A stretch of 64,000 nucleotides of DNA from Cycas panzhihuaensis (lineage: Eukaryota > Cycadophyta). A program made the translations under genes and the position numbers. The notes under the pieces are model-generated. The model had not been told where the DNA came from and did no database searches. It saw nothing but the letters and a program-made list of their open reading frames with translations. Location of the stretch: assembly GCA_023213395.1 (NCBI GenBank), contig CM041465.1, forward strand, positions 4,588,001 to 4,652,000. The letters are read 5' to 3'. Positions 33,385 through 43,965 of this stretch are shown in pieces; positions within the stretch are counted from its first letter, which is position 1; each line of letters begins with the position of its first letter.

Positions 33385-34578
33385 TTGGGGAGATGTGGCA
33401 TATTGAAGGCCATTCAGACGCCACGGTATGCATCTAACCATTACCTCCTAGTGGATATAGTTTCACACTGGGATCGATGGAGGCATGTGTTCCATCTCCC
33501 CCAAGTGGGAGATGTTACAGTCACACTAGGAGACGTGAGGAGGATCCTGGGAGTGCCAGCATCTGGAGCACCGGCATCACTAGGTGCACTACCTAGTAAT
33601 TATGCCGCGCATAGAGAGGCAACGACCTACTTCACAGGTCAGGACTAGTGGGAGTGGAGAGGTATACCGGTCCAGAGCATGATTATGTCTTGGATTCCTC
33701 GTGTGAGGAAGTTGATCACTCTGTGTATTCTGTTCTGAATATCCTAGAAATAGAACTATAGGGATATACCTGGCAGATGGATGGATGCAGTGAGGAGGTG
33801 TGAGGTTGGGGAGAGATTAGACTAGGCCACACTGATAGCGGCAAACCTGGTCGCCCAATTGGATGCTATCAGGGCAGTGGAGAGAGAAGGACTGTTATAC
33901 AACACCTTATTACAGTGTTGGTTCTTTGACCACTTTGGGGCAATGGCACCACTAGGAGGGCCCCATCTGATCTCAGCATGGGCTCCTATGGTCCATAGGT
34001 GGCAAACTTGGTTCAGGGGAACCGAGGACCAGGCGCATGTCAAGTGCTCAGTCGAGGCTACATCGCTAGACCTCCTCACCATGACCGACTACACAACAGA
34101 TCCGTATAGAGGGGTGAGGTGGGATAGCGATGATGAGGTAGGAGGAGTAGGAGGTGCCCCTGGAGAGGGAGAGGACGATGATGGAGGCGATAGAGCCGGC
34201 CCATCGGGAGTAGAAGGTGATGAGGCAGGTCCATTAGAGACCGCAGGAGGAGAGGCGAGTCCATCAGGGACCGCAGGAGGAGAGGCAGGGCCATTAGGAG
34301 CCATAGGAGGAGAGGCAGGTTTGTCAGGGACTGCAGGGAGAGGTGGAGCTTCCTGGATGCCAGTTTGGAAGCTGAGGATAGTAGGGAGAGTCTGAACGAT
34401 GGCAGCACCAGCGGTAGAGGGTAGAGGTGCCCTGGCAAGCCTAGCAATCGGTGAAGTGGTACCAGAGGAGGAGGAGGTACCAGCAATGGGTGGAGGACCT
34501 GAGGAGGAGGTGATCGTCCAAGTCGGGGAGCCGATGGTCCCAGTAGATGAGACACTACCCTATCCCTTCGTCATTTGA
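33385..34578 (+). pseudogene. Antisense plant mobile domain (PMD) reading frame in G2
   Basis: One plus-strand frame runs through this region with stops. Near the start it reads WDRWRHVFHLPQVGDVTVTL followed by GDVRRILGVPASG, a close fit to the conserved opening of the plant mobile domain (aminotransferase-like PMD of MAIN-type proteins and of transposon proteins). Further on it reads LLQCWFFDHFGAMAPLGGP and a RWQTWFRG block, then an acidic Gly-rich tail with repeats. In-frame stops occur at 33646, several between 33730 and 33825, 34393 and 34576. The true start is unclear: an ATG at 33351 or 33354 is in other frames. It lies antisense to the retrotransposon genes, as extra frames do in some Tat elements. 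Confidence 0.65.
34225..34345 (+). repeat. Tandem 33-bp repeat encoding Gly-Gly-Glu-Ala units
   Basis: Four units of about 33 bp encode an 11-residue motif (GGEAGPLGAIG, GGEASPSGTAG and variants) in the tail of the PMD frame. The unit length is a multiple of three, so the repeat number can change without breaking the frame. Confidence 0.7.
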
Positions 34579-34668
34579 TCACTAGATATATAGATGTGCT
34601 TTATTTGATTTATTTAATGTATATACTTATGGATATAAATGCTAACACGTGGCATGTTGGATTTGCAG

Positions 34669-35243
34669 GAGTGGTGGACATCAGAAGGTTGGTTGAGGTG
34701 GTAGTCTGGGAGATATTTCCCTAGGTTTACACAGAGGGACAGCCTCCTATCCAGGCAGGAGAGGAGCCACGATCGGTAGGGGACCACATGGTGGTGTTTG
34801 CCCCTCTAGTCAAGGACAGAGACGTGTGGGTAGCAGAGTCCCAAGAGCACGAGGCAAGGATGGGACAACTGTAGGGAGAGCTAGATACTACTAGGGTGGA
34901 GAGAGATGCACTACGAGGCTGGGTCTAGGCTCTAGAGGCTCAAGGAAGAGCAGGTAGAGATGTGGAGAGTCACATCAGGATAGCATTATTGGAGAAGTGA
35001 CTCTAAGGAGTGGAGGGGGAGAGGGATCATATCCAAGCATGGTATGATCAGCTGGTAGGTCAAATGGCATCAAGGTCATCGAGGAGCAGGACCTACACCC
35101 ACACGGCGGTGACGACCCTGATGAGGTCTCAAGACGAGGGGAATGAGGCTGAGAGTTCCTAGAGACGCAGGAGGAGTCTGGGAGGTATGTGGTCCCCAGG
35201 AGAGGGATCACATAGACTAGGAGATGATGCCCCAGGAGCAGGG
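34669..35243 (+). pseudogene. Possible second exon of the antisense PMD gene
   Basis: After an AT-rich gap of about 90 bp there is TTTGCAG followed by GA GTG, a good 3' splice site. The frame then reads VVDIRRLVEVVVWEIFP, HMVVFAPLVKDRDVWVAESQ and ERDALRGWV, a charged, probably coiled-coil segment, and ends in an Arg/Ser-rich tail. Stops at TAG and TGA interrupt it at sites that could have been Gln or Arg. The 5' splice site is not clear, so exon structure is inference. Confidence 0.45.
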
Positions 35244-36015
35244 CATCATTAGAGAGTAGGATATAATATATTTTTGATTTGTCATGGGAAAGCACCGGAC
35301 CTCTAGGGAGTCACCATATGTTGCCACATGATTGTACTCCTCCCTGTAAGGATTCTGACTTCCCACAGATGATGTACCATACCCTTTGTATGATATGATA
35401 TATGATGGTATTGTATATATAGACGGGGCCACTGGCACCCTATTGGATATATGTTAATGTGTGTGATGACACATGATGGATGATGTATATTTATGTTTAT
35501 GCTTATATATGTATATGTATGAGGGTGCACGGATGCATGAAGAGGTAATATATTATGATGTTTTGGTTGATTATTGTATGGTTTGTGATAGAGGATTATT
35601 TGAGCTACACACATTTCCTTTCATGCAGGGCCATATTCCTAACAGGCACACACACAATCACCATGAGTAGTGGCAATAGACATATGTGAGGCTAAGAAAT
35701 AGGGCAGCATACATGTCCACATGGGAGCATAGTAGGATATGCAAAGGAAGTGCCAATGGGAAGGGAATGATAACACTCCAATGCATCATCCTAGTCGAGA
35801 AATGTACCCAAGCCCGGGAGCAACCGAGACAACACACCCAAATAGGAGGATAGGGCCCCCAGAGAAAAGAGGGATGAGGGGTTTCACGAGAGGAACCCAA
35901 AAGAAATAAGAGGACCACCCTAAGCTACCATTCTACCTGTGGCTAGGGGGAATGGGGACGTGCCTAGGATGGTAGTTTAGGCTCATTTCAGAGTGCATAG
36001 AGAAGAGTAACATAG
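35244..36015. other. Region between antisense frame and integrase, no gene seen
   Basis: Positions 35400-35640 are AT-rich with TATATGTATATG tracts, consistent with a 3' flank of the antisense gene. Frames here carry no domain. Confidence 0.45.
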
Positions 36016-37155
36016 TCACGCATAGAAGTTTTTTAGGAATTTCCCATTAACAACCTTCTCAAATTTGAGGCCCTCCAGGGTGGTGATCTTGTAAGCATTG
36101 TTCCCAAGACTCTTGAGGATGACAAAAGGGCCAACCCATTTGGGTCCAAATTTGGTCAAGCAATCGTGGAGGTATTCCAGTTTGAGGACATGGTCCCCAG
36201 GATGTAATAGACAGGAACGAAGGTGTTTATCGTAAGTCCTTCGTGCCCTAGACGTAGATGTGAGGTTGGCTTGGTAAGCGGCCAAGCGTTTCTCATCCAA
36301 GGCCTCGAGGTCTAAGAGGCGAGCCTGACAGATAGACTCCTCGTTGATAAGACCTCGAAGAAAGATCCGTAGAGAAGGAATCTCCACTTCCAATGGGAGA
36401 ACCACCTATGTCCCATAGACTAGGAAGAAATGAGTCATTCCTGTAACCGTACGGATAGATGTGCGATATGCCCATAGGGCAGAAGGGAGATGGAGGTGCC
36501 AATCTCTTTGAGATTGGGCAACAATTTTCTTTAGAATATTTATAAGAGTTTTGTTAAATGATTCAACCTGGTCGTTGGCTTGGGGATAGTAAGGAGAGGA
36601 AGTTTTATGAGAAATATGGAATTTCTCGCAAAGCTCATCCATCTCCTTGTTGTAAAAAGGAGTTCTGTTGTCCGTGATTAGGACATCGTGAACCTCGAAG
36701 TGGTAGATGATATGCCAGTAGATGAAGGTGGCTATCATCTTACCAGGAGTAGTAGTCAAAGGAATGGCTTCTGCCCATTTAGTAAAGTACTCCGTAGTAG
36801 TCAAGATAAACTTGTGCTACAACGAAGATGATAGGGTTATGGCTCCAATGAGGTCCAATCCCCATTAGAAGAAGGGCCATGAAGATATAATGGGGTAGAG
36901 TGCCTCGAAAGGCAAGTGAGTGACGTTGGCATGCTCCTAGCATCGCCAACATCTCAGGGCATAAGCATGGGTGTCCTTGAAGAGGGATGGCCAATAATAT
37001 CCCATACGGAGGATCCTTTGGGCCATGGATTGGCCCTCAAAGTAGCCCCCGCAAATGATGTGGTGGCATTCACGGAGTATCTGGCCCGCTTTGTCAGGGG
37101 TGATACAGTGAAGAAGGATCCTATCAAAGGATCTCTTGTACAACACCTCACCCAT
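36016..37155 (-). pseudogene. G2 integrase
   Basis: One frame covers the zinc-binding domain (ECHHIICGGYFEGQSMAQRI ... CWRC, 37040-36940), the core with GLDLIGAI, TTEYFTKWAEAIPL, LITDNRTPF and ANDQVESFNK (Asp, Asp, Glu all visible), and a C-terminal domain with FGPKWVGPFVILK ending at 36016. Four stops (36937, about 36870, about 36830 and 36406) break it; CWRC-stop-EHANV and PFF-stop-WGL sit where Gln is usual. There is no chromodomain after the core. Confidence 0.9.
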
Positions 37156-37479
37156 AAGAAAATACTGTCTGGCAGTAGCCCGAATACGAGACCTAACTTT
37201 ATCGTTAGCGTCAGGGTGATACTGCTGTTGAGCAAGATATTACATGATGTCCCCATACCACTCACTATCAGCAAGCAAATGAGGAGGAGAGTTCTAAATG
37301 GCCAAGATGGGCTCGTTAGGAAGAGAGTCATCAACAGGAACATCCAAAGGGTTCGGGATAGGAGTGTCAGTGAGCTGCTCGGCCACTACCATCCCATTCT
37401 TTGATTTCCTGTTAATGATGTAAAGATCAAATTCCTAAAGGAGGACGACCCGCTTGCCATTCCTACCTGTCAAGTTAGG

Positions 37480-37830
37480 TCAGGTAAGTAAATAGTGCAG
37501 GGGATCAGATTGAATGATCACCCGAGTAGTGTTTCCAAGCAAATAATGCCTGAACTTCTTAGTTACATGTACCAAGGAGAGGCATTCTTTCTCCACGGGG
37601 GAGTAGTTAAGTTCGGTAGCTATGAGGGTACAGCTGATAAAGTAAATAGCTCTCTCGGCTCCCGAATCATCCTCCTGGGCCAACATGGCGCCCAGAGATT
37701 CATTAGTTGCCAAGGTATATAGGATGAATGGCCTATCAAAGAGAGGGGGTGCCAATGGCGAGGCAGAAGTGAGGGCTTCCTTAAGTTCTTCGAAGGCTTG
37801 TTGAGCCTTGGAAGACTAAACAAATGGGGG
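37480..37830 (-). pseudogene. G2 native RNase H, lacking the first catalytic Asp
   Basis: After RT the frame reads FDRPFILYTLATNESLGAML, RAIYFISCTLIATELNYSPV and EKECLSLVHVTKKFRHYLLG. The Glu in EKECL is present. At the position of the usual VDAS (seen in G1 at about 920) the sequence is TLATNES, with no Asp. Loss of this residue in the native domain is known in Tat-type elements that carry an added RNase H. The domain ends at a TGA (37480), a likely CGA change. Confidence 0.85.
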
Positions 37831-38709
37831 TCCCTTCTTTAATAGGTTAGTGAGCAGTTTGACGTTTATGGCGAAGTTCACCAAGAAACACTTGAGGAAA
37901 CCAAGCCTACCTGAAAACAACTTAATCCGTCGTTAGGTTTTAGGAGGTGGCATGTCAAGGACGGCCTTGACTTTATCAGGGTCAATTTAGATTCCTTGCT
38001 TTGACACAAGGAAACCAAGGAGTTTGCCAATAATTACAACAAACACAAATTTAAGAGGGTTGAGGCTTACATGGTATTTGCGGCATCGTGTGAAGATGGC
38101 CCACAAATCAGCAGAGTGACAAGCTCTAACGCGTGAGAGACCCATCATGTCGTCCATAAAGACCTCCAAGGATTTATTGATGAGATTATGAAAAATAAAT
38201 TGCATCACACTTTGATAAGTGGTGCCTACATTTTTTAGTCTGAAAGGCATCGCCTTATAGGTGAAAGTTCCCCACAGAGTGGTGAAGGTCGTCTTGTGAT
38301 GGTCTTTAGGAGAGATTTGAATTTGGTTATAGCCAGAGAAGCCGTCCATTAAGGACATAAATTTGAAACTGGCGGTTTGATCGATGATCGAATCAATAAA
38401 AAGAAGTAGGAAATTATCCTTAGGACATGCGTTATTAATACCACGGAAATCAACGCATATCTGAATTGTCCCATTATTTTTAGCAGTGAGGACAATGTTA
38501 GATACCTATTTAGGGTAGTCAATGGAAGTGATTAATCTTGCGTCAAGGAGTTTCTCAACTTCCATTTTAACAGCAGTTGAGAGTTTAGAATGAAGAGGGC
38601 ATTGCTTCTGACGCACGGGGCGAGCGCTAGGAATGGTAGTAAGGTTATGGGTCACGATTGAAGGATCGATTCCCTTCATATCAGAGTAGTTCCATGCAAA
38701 AACATCCTA
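37831..38709 (-). pseudogene. G2 reverse transcriptase
   Basis: The same frame reads DVFAWNYSDMKGIDPSIVTH, LLDARLITSIDYPK, IQICVDFRGINNACPKDN, SLMDGFSGYNQIQISPKD and the catalytic LEVFMDDMMG with both Asp present, then LGFLVSKQGI and LFSGRLGFLK. Stops at 38707, about 38542, 37987, about 37940 and about 37817 replace probable Gln (or Lys) and Trp codons. No frameshift is seen across the domain. PFRLKN replaces the usual PFGLKN. Confidence 0.9.
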
Positions 38710-39519
38710 AAACTCTTGGAACAAAAGGGTATACTCCTTCACTTCATCAGGAGAGCATTCTGCCCCTACCTTAATGACTTTACCTTGGGCAAGGACTATG
38801 TCATGGGTTGCCCCCATGCACATGGCATTCTCCTCTTCAAAGTGGAGGGGGGCTTGGTCAACAGGAAGGGATGGAACAAGGGATGGAGTTAGGTCAGTGA
38901 GAGAAGACCCAATAGCCAAAATCTTCTGATAACCAAGCCTATGGTGACTAGAAGGAAGGTTGGGCATGGAGCCCGCTAAGCCCTCAAGTAGGGCTTCGTT
39001 ATTCTCAAAGTAGTCCACCCCATGGATGACCATACTTTGAGAAGACGAAGGGTGAAGGGAAGTAGAGAGAGAGGGACCATGGTGGTCATCATGCTGCTCG
39101 GTGTTCCCAACAGACTCCTTGGAAGAGCTGGAAAGAGGTCCCTCGCAAGAGATAGCAGGAGGTTCCCCAACCTCTTTACCTATGTATGGTAATGAAGGGG
39201 AAGACTTAAGGAGCACCTGATCAATAGGGGAAATGACATGAGATACAAGAGGAGAACTAGTCTCTCCAACTGTAGAGGTTCCAAAGTGGGATTTAGAATG
39301 AAGGAGGTGCCCCCTACTCATGCCTAAAAAGTAACAGGATGAGAGAGATCCTCATCCTTGCCATCAGTCTCATCGTCACTAAGTATAGCAAGGTACTCGT
39401 AACTTCCGACACCAATAGGAGCGAAATACGTGATATTGGAAGAAGAGGACGAAGGGTCTTCTTCCAAAAGAGATGAGTCAGGGATGTCAATAGAACAAGC
39501 AGAGGCATGGGTAGAAAGG
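38710..39519 (-). pseudogene. G2 protease-RT linker
   Basis: Two open segments (39519-39324 and 39321-38710), one frame apart, encode a Ser/Pro/Glu-rich linker (PDSSLLEEDPSSSSSN, GVGSYEYLAILSDDETDG, EEENAMCMGATHDIVLAQGK). Such linkers are usual in large gypsy elements and have no known fold. The right end is cut by G3 at the target site AAAGG (39515-39519). Confidence 0.75.
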
Positions 39520-40571
39520 TGATCCCAAAAAAGCTTAGTTGGTGAAGAAGTCAATTATCAACCTTTTCTCCTTGAGATCCTGGGAGTTAGTGTAGAAATC
39601 TCAATAACATCAAAACAACAATAAGCCCACGAAAGGAAATTCTACACCAAATTATTTATTCTTGACATTGATCTAAAAGTATGAGGAGTAGTACTTTTAT
39701 TAAACTATGAAAATCTCCATTTAATGGTGGAGAAATCAACTAGCAAAAGAATGGTAAAATTACAAGGAATAAATGATACAATTATACCATAAGGGGAACT
39801 CCAACCCTTCAAGATGCTTCTCCAAGGATGCTTCCCAAGTCAAGTCTCCAAGAACCACCTCTCCAACCTGTAGTAGGGCTCAATTTATAGAAAGAAACCA
39901 AAATTGCATGTTTAGCAAGTGGTAATCATGCAAGTATAACCACTAACCACCAGAATGCATGTTGTCCAAGTGGCCTTCATGCAATTCTTAAAAAATTGTA
40001 GCTTGTAACTAATCTTAACGGACTCTAATTTAGCTCAAATTTGGTACACGGATAGGAACTTATGTCCCCTATGCTTCCTCAAAATTTTAGCTCATTTGGA
40101 TATCATTTGAGTACATTTTTATTCATTTAATGATAATATGTATTTGCTATTTTTCTGCTGTCCAAGTGGCCTTCATGCAATTCTTAAAAGTTGTAGCTTG
40201 TAACTGACCTTAATGGATTCCAATTCAGCTCAAATTTAGTACACGTATAGGAACACATGTCTCCTTCGCTTCCTCAAAATTTTAGATCATTTGGATGTCA
40301 TTTGACCACATTTTTATTTATTTAATAATAATATGTATTTACTATTTTTTTCTACTAACTGTGGGATTAATTTTATGCAAAACAAGGCTTGAACTCTAAT
40401 CAAATGATATTTTATGAACCCCACCTTTTGTACACATCTAGCGGGATGTGTCTTCTACCTTTACACAAAATTTCATATAATTTTGATACCATTTGGCCAT
40501 ATTTCTTTCAGTTATTCCAATGCCTAGCATTTTCTGCATCCTGTAAACATATGGTAGATCCTCCTGGATCA
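39520..40571 (-). repeat. 3' LTR of G3 with polypurine tract
   Basis: It starts TGATCCCAAAA and ends CTCCTGGATCA, giving 6-bp inverted ends TGATCC/GGATCA. Directly inside it the minus strand has the purine tract GGAAGGGGGAG (40574-40584). The LTR itself contains a duplicated segment (39960-40140 against 40157-40340) with the shared phrase GTCCAAGTGGCCTTCATGC. Confidence 0.95.
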
Positions 40572-40609
40572 TGGCTCCCCCTTCCTTGGAAAATAGGCAA
40601 CTCCTGTTT

Positions 40610-41822
40610 GGCTTAGAATTGGAGATGGGGGAAGTATTGTTCTCCTTGTTGCCTACTAAACCACTTGGCCTTACTAGGTAATTGCCCTGCTACTCCAATC
40701 CTGAAAGATTCATATGTCTTATGTCTTGTTTTGGTAGATTTTCTCTCCAAGATACAATCTTCCTTAAGAGGCTCCTCACTTTCCAAATACAAATCATCAA
40801 CTGAAGGTAAAGTGAACTAGTCATGTTCCTCATCTAGCATGGAGGGCTCAAAGAGTTTTAGCATTTACTACTAAATATATTTGCATATAAGATGGAAGAT
40901 CAAGTTGGAAAGCATTACCACCTACTTTTCTCAAAATCTTGAATGGTCCATACCTTATAGGTTTGAGTTTCTTGCCTTCTCCTTTTAACCTCTCCTTGCT
41001 CAAGTATAACCATACTAAATCTCCTTCTTGAAAAGTACACTCTTGCCTATGCTTGTCATGTATTTCCTTGTACTTTTATTGAGTCCTTAGAAGTTGATCA
41101 TGTACTTTCAGGACTCTCTGGATCTTCTCCAAGTATCTTAAAGCCTTGTCATGCTCCTCCTCTTTGACGGATCCTTCCTTAGCTTGCATGGAAAACTCTA
41201 AGTCAAATGGACTTTGAGGTAAGTATCCCAAACAAACTTCAAAAGGTGCTTTAGAGTGTGATGCATGCATTGCTCTATTAAATGTAAATTATAAAAAAGT
41301 TAATGATTCATCCCAAGTCTTTGGATGCTTGGAATTGTATCCCCTCAATAAATATACCAAAATTATGTTCACTACTTCAGTTTATCCATCTGTTTGAGGA
41401 TGGAAACTTGTACTCCTCTTTAATTTAGTATCCATCATCTCCCATAGTGACTTCCAAAATGATGAAAGGAATCGAGTGTCCTGATCTGAAATGATGGAAG
41501 AAGGCAAGCCAAAATTCTTCCATACATGCTCGAAGAATAACTCGCTGTTCTGCACTGTGATTGTCTTCTTACAAGGTATTAGACATATCATTTTACTAAA
41601 CCTATCTACAACAATAAAGAGATAATCATGTCCCTTCCTAGTCATGGGAAGTCCCCCTAAGAAATCAATGGAGATACTTTCCCAAGGTCTAGTGGGAATA
41701 GGAAGTCGTGTATACAATCCTAATTTTCTAGAAGAAGGCTTAGAAGTATTACACATTACACATCCTTTTACATATTTTTTTACATTATTTTGCATTTTTG
41801 GCCATACAACATATCTTCTCAA
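40610..41822 (-). pseudogene. G3 integrase
   Basis: The frame 41822-41382 has ESISIDFLGGLP (first Asp), LFIVVDRFSKM, IISDQDTRFLSSFW (second Asp) and SFHPQTDG, where it stops just before the catalytic Glu motif. The next open piece (41270-41076) reads HSKAPFEVCLGYLPQSPFDL. Further left the minus strand still reads EGDLVWLYLSKERLKGEGKK and RYGPFKILRKVGGNAFQLDL, the usual integrase C-terminal fold, ending near 40615 with KAKWFSRQQGEQYFPHL. No canonical chromodomain is evident. Confidence 0.88.
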
Positions 41823-41827
41823 GTTTG

Positions 41828-42487
41828 CTAAAGTCTTCTATACCAAAGTGACCAAATTACTTTAGAAGTATGGGCTTCTCTAAGCCACTTGATCTTGTCT
41901 CCTTTGATGGAACATAGAGTCGCCCCTTTGAAAAGTAGACCATTCTTCCAAGCAAGCTGGGAAGGTCTTCCTTTCGCTAGGTTCTCTAATTCTTCCTTCA
42001 GAGCTTCATCTTCATGGTACAAGTCTTTGTACTCTTCATGATACATTGGCTCCACCTGCAAACTCATAAGAGAACTACAAACAAAAGTAGAAGAAGAAGT
42101 GGAACAATGTGGTCTAGATAACATATCAGCAATTTTGTTATTAGATCCCTTTTTGTACTTAATTACAATATTGAATTGTTGTAAATAACTCATCCACTTC
42201 ATGTGTCTTGCTTGTTGTAATTTACTTTGGGTTTGTAAAAATTGAAAAGGCTTATGATTGGTATGAACTACAACCTCTTTTCCGAGTAAGTATGACCTCC
42301 AATGCTTGCATGCTTGATGAAGTGCGAACATTTCTCGATCATATGTTAGGTAGTTCTTTACTTGAGGGGTGAAGACTTCCGAATGATAAGCAATAGGCTT
42401 CCCATCTTGAATAAGGATAGCTCCCATCGCATTTCCACTTGCATCAGCTTCTACTTCAAAAGGCCTTTGTAAATTTGGCATTGCCAA
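41828..42487 (-). pseudogene. G3 RNase H and integrase zinc domain start
   Basis: The frame reads RPFEVEADASGNAMGAILIQ, where the catalytic Asp is DAS, then YLTYDREMFALHQACKHWR (Glu), VVHTNHKPFQFLQ, where the usual Asp of HTDHK is Asn, and IADMLSRP (final Asp). It continues into WLREAHTSKVIWSLWYRRL, the beginning of the HHCC domain, and stops at 41828 one frame away from the integrase core. Confidence 0.85.
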
Positions 42488-43464
42488 AACCTAAGCTTTC
42501 ACAAATTTTCTTCTTTGAAAGAAGAAAAGCTTCTTCCTCCTTGGAACCCCAAGTAAACTTTTTACTAGCTTTTGTCAATCCATGTAGAGGTGCTACAACC
42601 TGTGAGAAATGAAGAATAAACTTTCTCAAGTATTGACAATCTCCTAAGAAACTTCTCACCTTTGTGATGTTTGTTGGCCTAGGCCATTTGAGGATGGCTT
42701 GAGTCTTGAGTGGATCGATGCTCAACTTTCCTCCTCCAACCACAAAGCCTAAGAAGATCAAGTTCTCCTTGCCAAATTCACACTTCTTCACATTAAGCTT
42801 CAAATGATGCTTAGCCATAGTCTTTAAAACTTCTTCTATGTGCTACAAATGTTCCTCCCATGTGTTGCTGAAAATCAAAATGTTATCAAGATAGAAAACA
42901 ACAAAATTATCCCAAGTAAAGCCTTAACATTTCATTCATTAGCCTCATGAATGTTGCAGGAGCATTACATAATCCGAAAGGCATAACCATCCATTCAAAG
43001 AGTCCTTGCTTTGTTTTGAAGGCTGTGTTCCATGTGTCCTCCTCCTTGACCCTAACTTGGTGATAACCACTCTTCAAATCCAATTTAGTAAAATAACAAG
43101 CATGCTGAATTTGATCAAGCAAATCATCTATGTGAGGCAAAGGGTAGCGATTTTTAATTGTAATTTTATTCAAAGCACGAAAGTCTATACACATTCTCCA
43201 TCCTCCATCCTTCTTAGGCACCAAGACAATTGGTGACCCACAAGGTGAACATGAAGGTCTTATGACCCCTTGATCAAGCAACTCCTCAACTTGCCTCTTT
43301 ATCTCATTATTCTCTACAATGGAGTGCCTATACAAAGCAACATTAGGCAATGGTGCATCTCCTACAAGAGTGATTTCATGCTCTATCTTTCTCTTTGGTG
43401 GTAGCCCATCAACATGTTGAAATAGAATATCGTACCTTATCTTTAACTCCTCAATTTGTTGCAT
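42456..43464 (-). pseudogene. G3 reverse transcriptase
   Basis: The first part (43464-42907) is open: SPIVLVPKKDGGWRMCIDFR, TKLDLKSGYHQVRVKEED and MPFGLCNAPATFMRLMN. A frame change follows. The catalytic box at about 42880-42890 reads VVFYLDNILIF, so the second Asp of YLDD is Asn (one G-to-A change). The second part (42818-42456) reads LNVKKCEFGKENLIFLGFVV and SFLGDCQYLRKFI. The polymerase would be dead even if the frame were continuous. Confidence 0.9.
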
Positions 43465-43965
43465 TTATTTAGGTGATATAAGAAGAGTGTGAGTAGAAGG
43501 ACCTTCTTCATCTCTTGGCTCTTCTTTTCTCCTTACCATTAAGATGATGAATTTACCACATGCATTGATCATCCTTTTTGCTTGAGTAGTTGAAATTAAT
43601 GCTATCTTATCCAAGTGCTTCTTTGTGGCCTTTATGATGAAGCCCTTGTTATCCTTCATCAACCGATACTTTCTCTCCCTTCGATAGAAGAGTGCATCTC
43701 GATCCCACAAGTAGGGACTCCCAAGCACAACATGGCATACATCTAATGGCACCACATCACATATTACTTCATCGACAAAATCATTAGTGATGAAAAATTT
43801 AAGTGTACATTGCTTTGATATTTGCATTTCCACATCTTTATGGATCCAACCAAGAGGATATGGGTGAGGGTGAGGAGTAGTTACCAACCCAATGCTCTTT
43901 ACCAAACTTTCTGAGATCAAATTCTTTTGGCTCCCCGGATCTATAATGGCACCAATAATATTATT
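43465..43965 (-). pseudogene. G3 aspartic protease
   Basis: Just after a TGA at about 43966 the frame reads NNIIGAIIDPGSQKNLISES, with the catalytic Asp in D-P-G-S. It then reads VVPLDVCHVVLGSPYLWDRD, matching the conserved LG-PWL block near the protease end. A TAA at 43465 separates it from RT in the same frame and can be explained by CAA-to-TAA. Confidence 0.8.

Noticed and set aside
34076-34555. 159-codon minus-strand frame rich in Leu and Pro
   Set aside because: It is the complement of the Gly/Glu-rich repeat tail of the PMD frame; GC-rich repeats keep the opposite strand open.
36916-37404. Plus-strand 162-codon frame
   Set aside because: It is the complement of the G2 integrase, whose motifs are clear on the minus strand.
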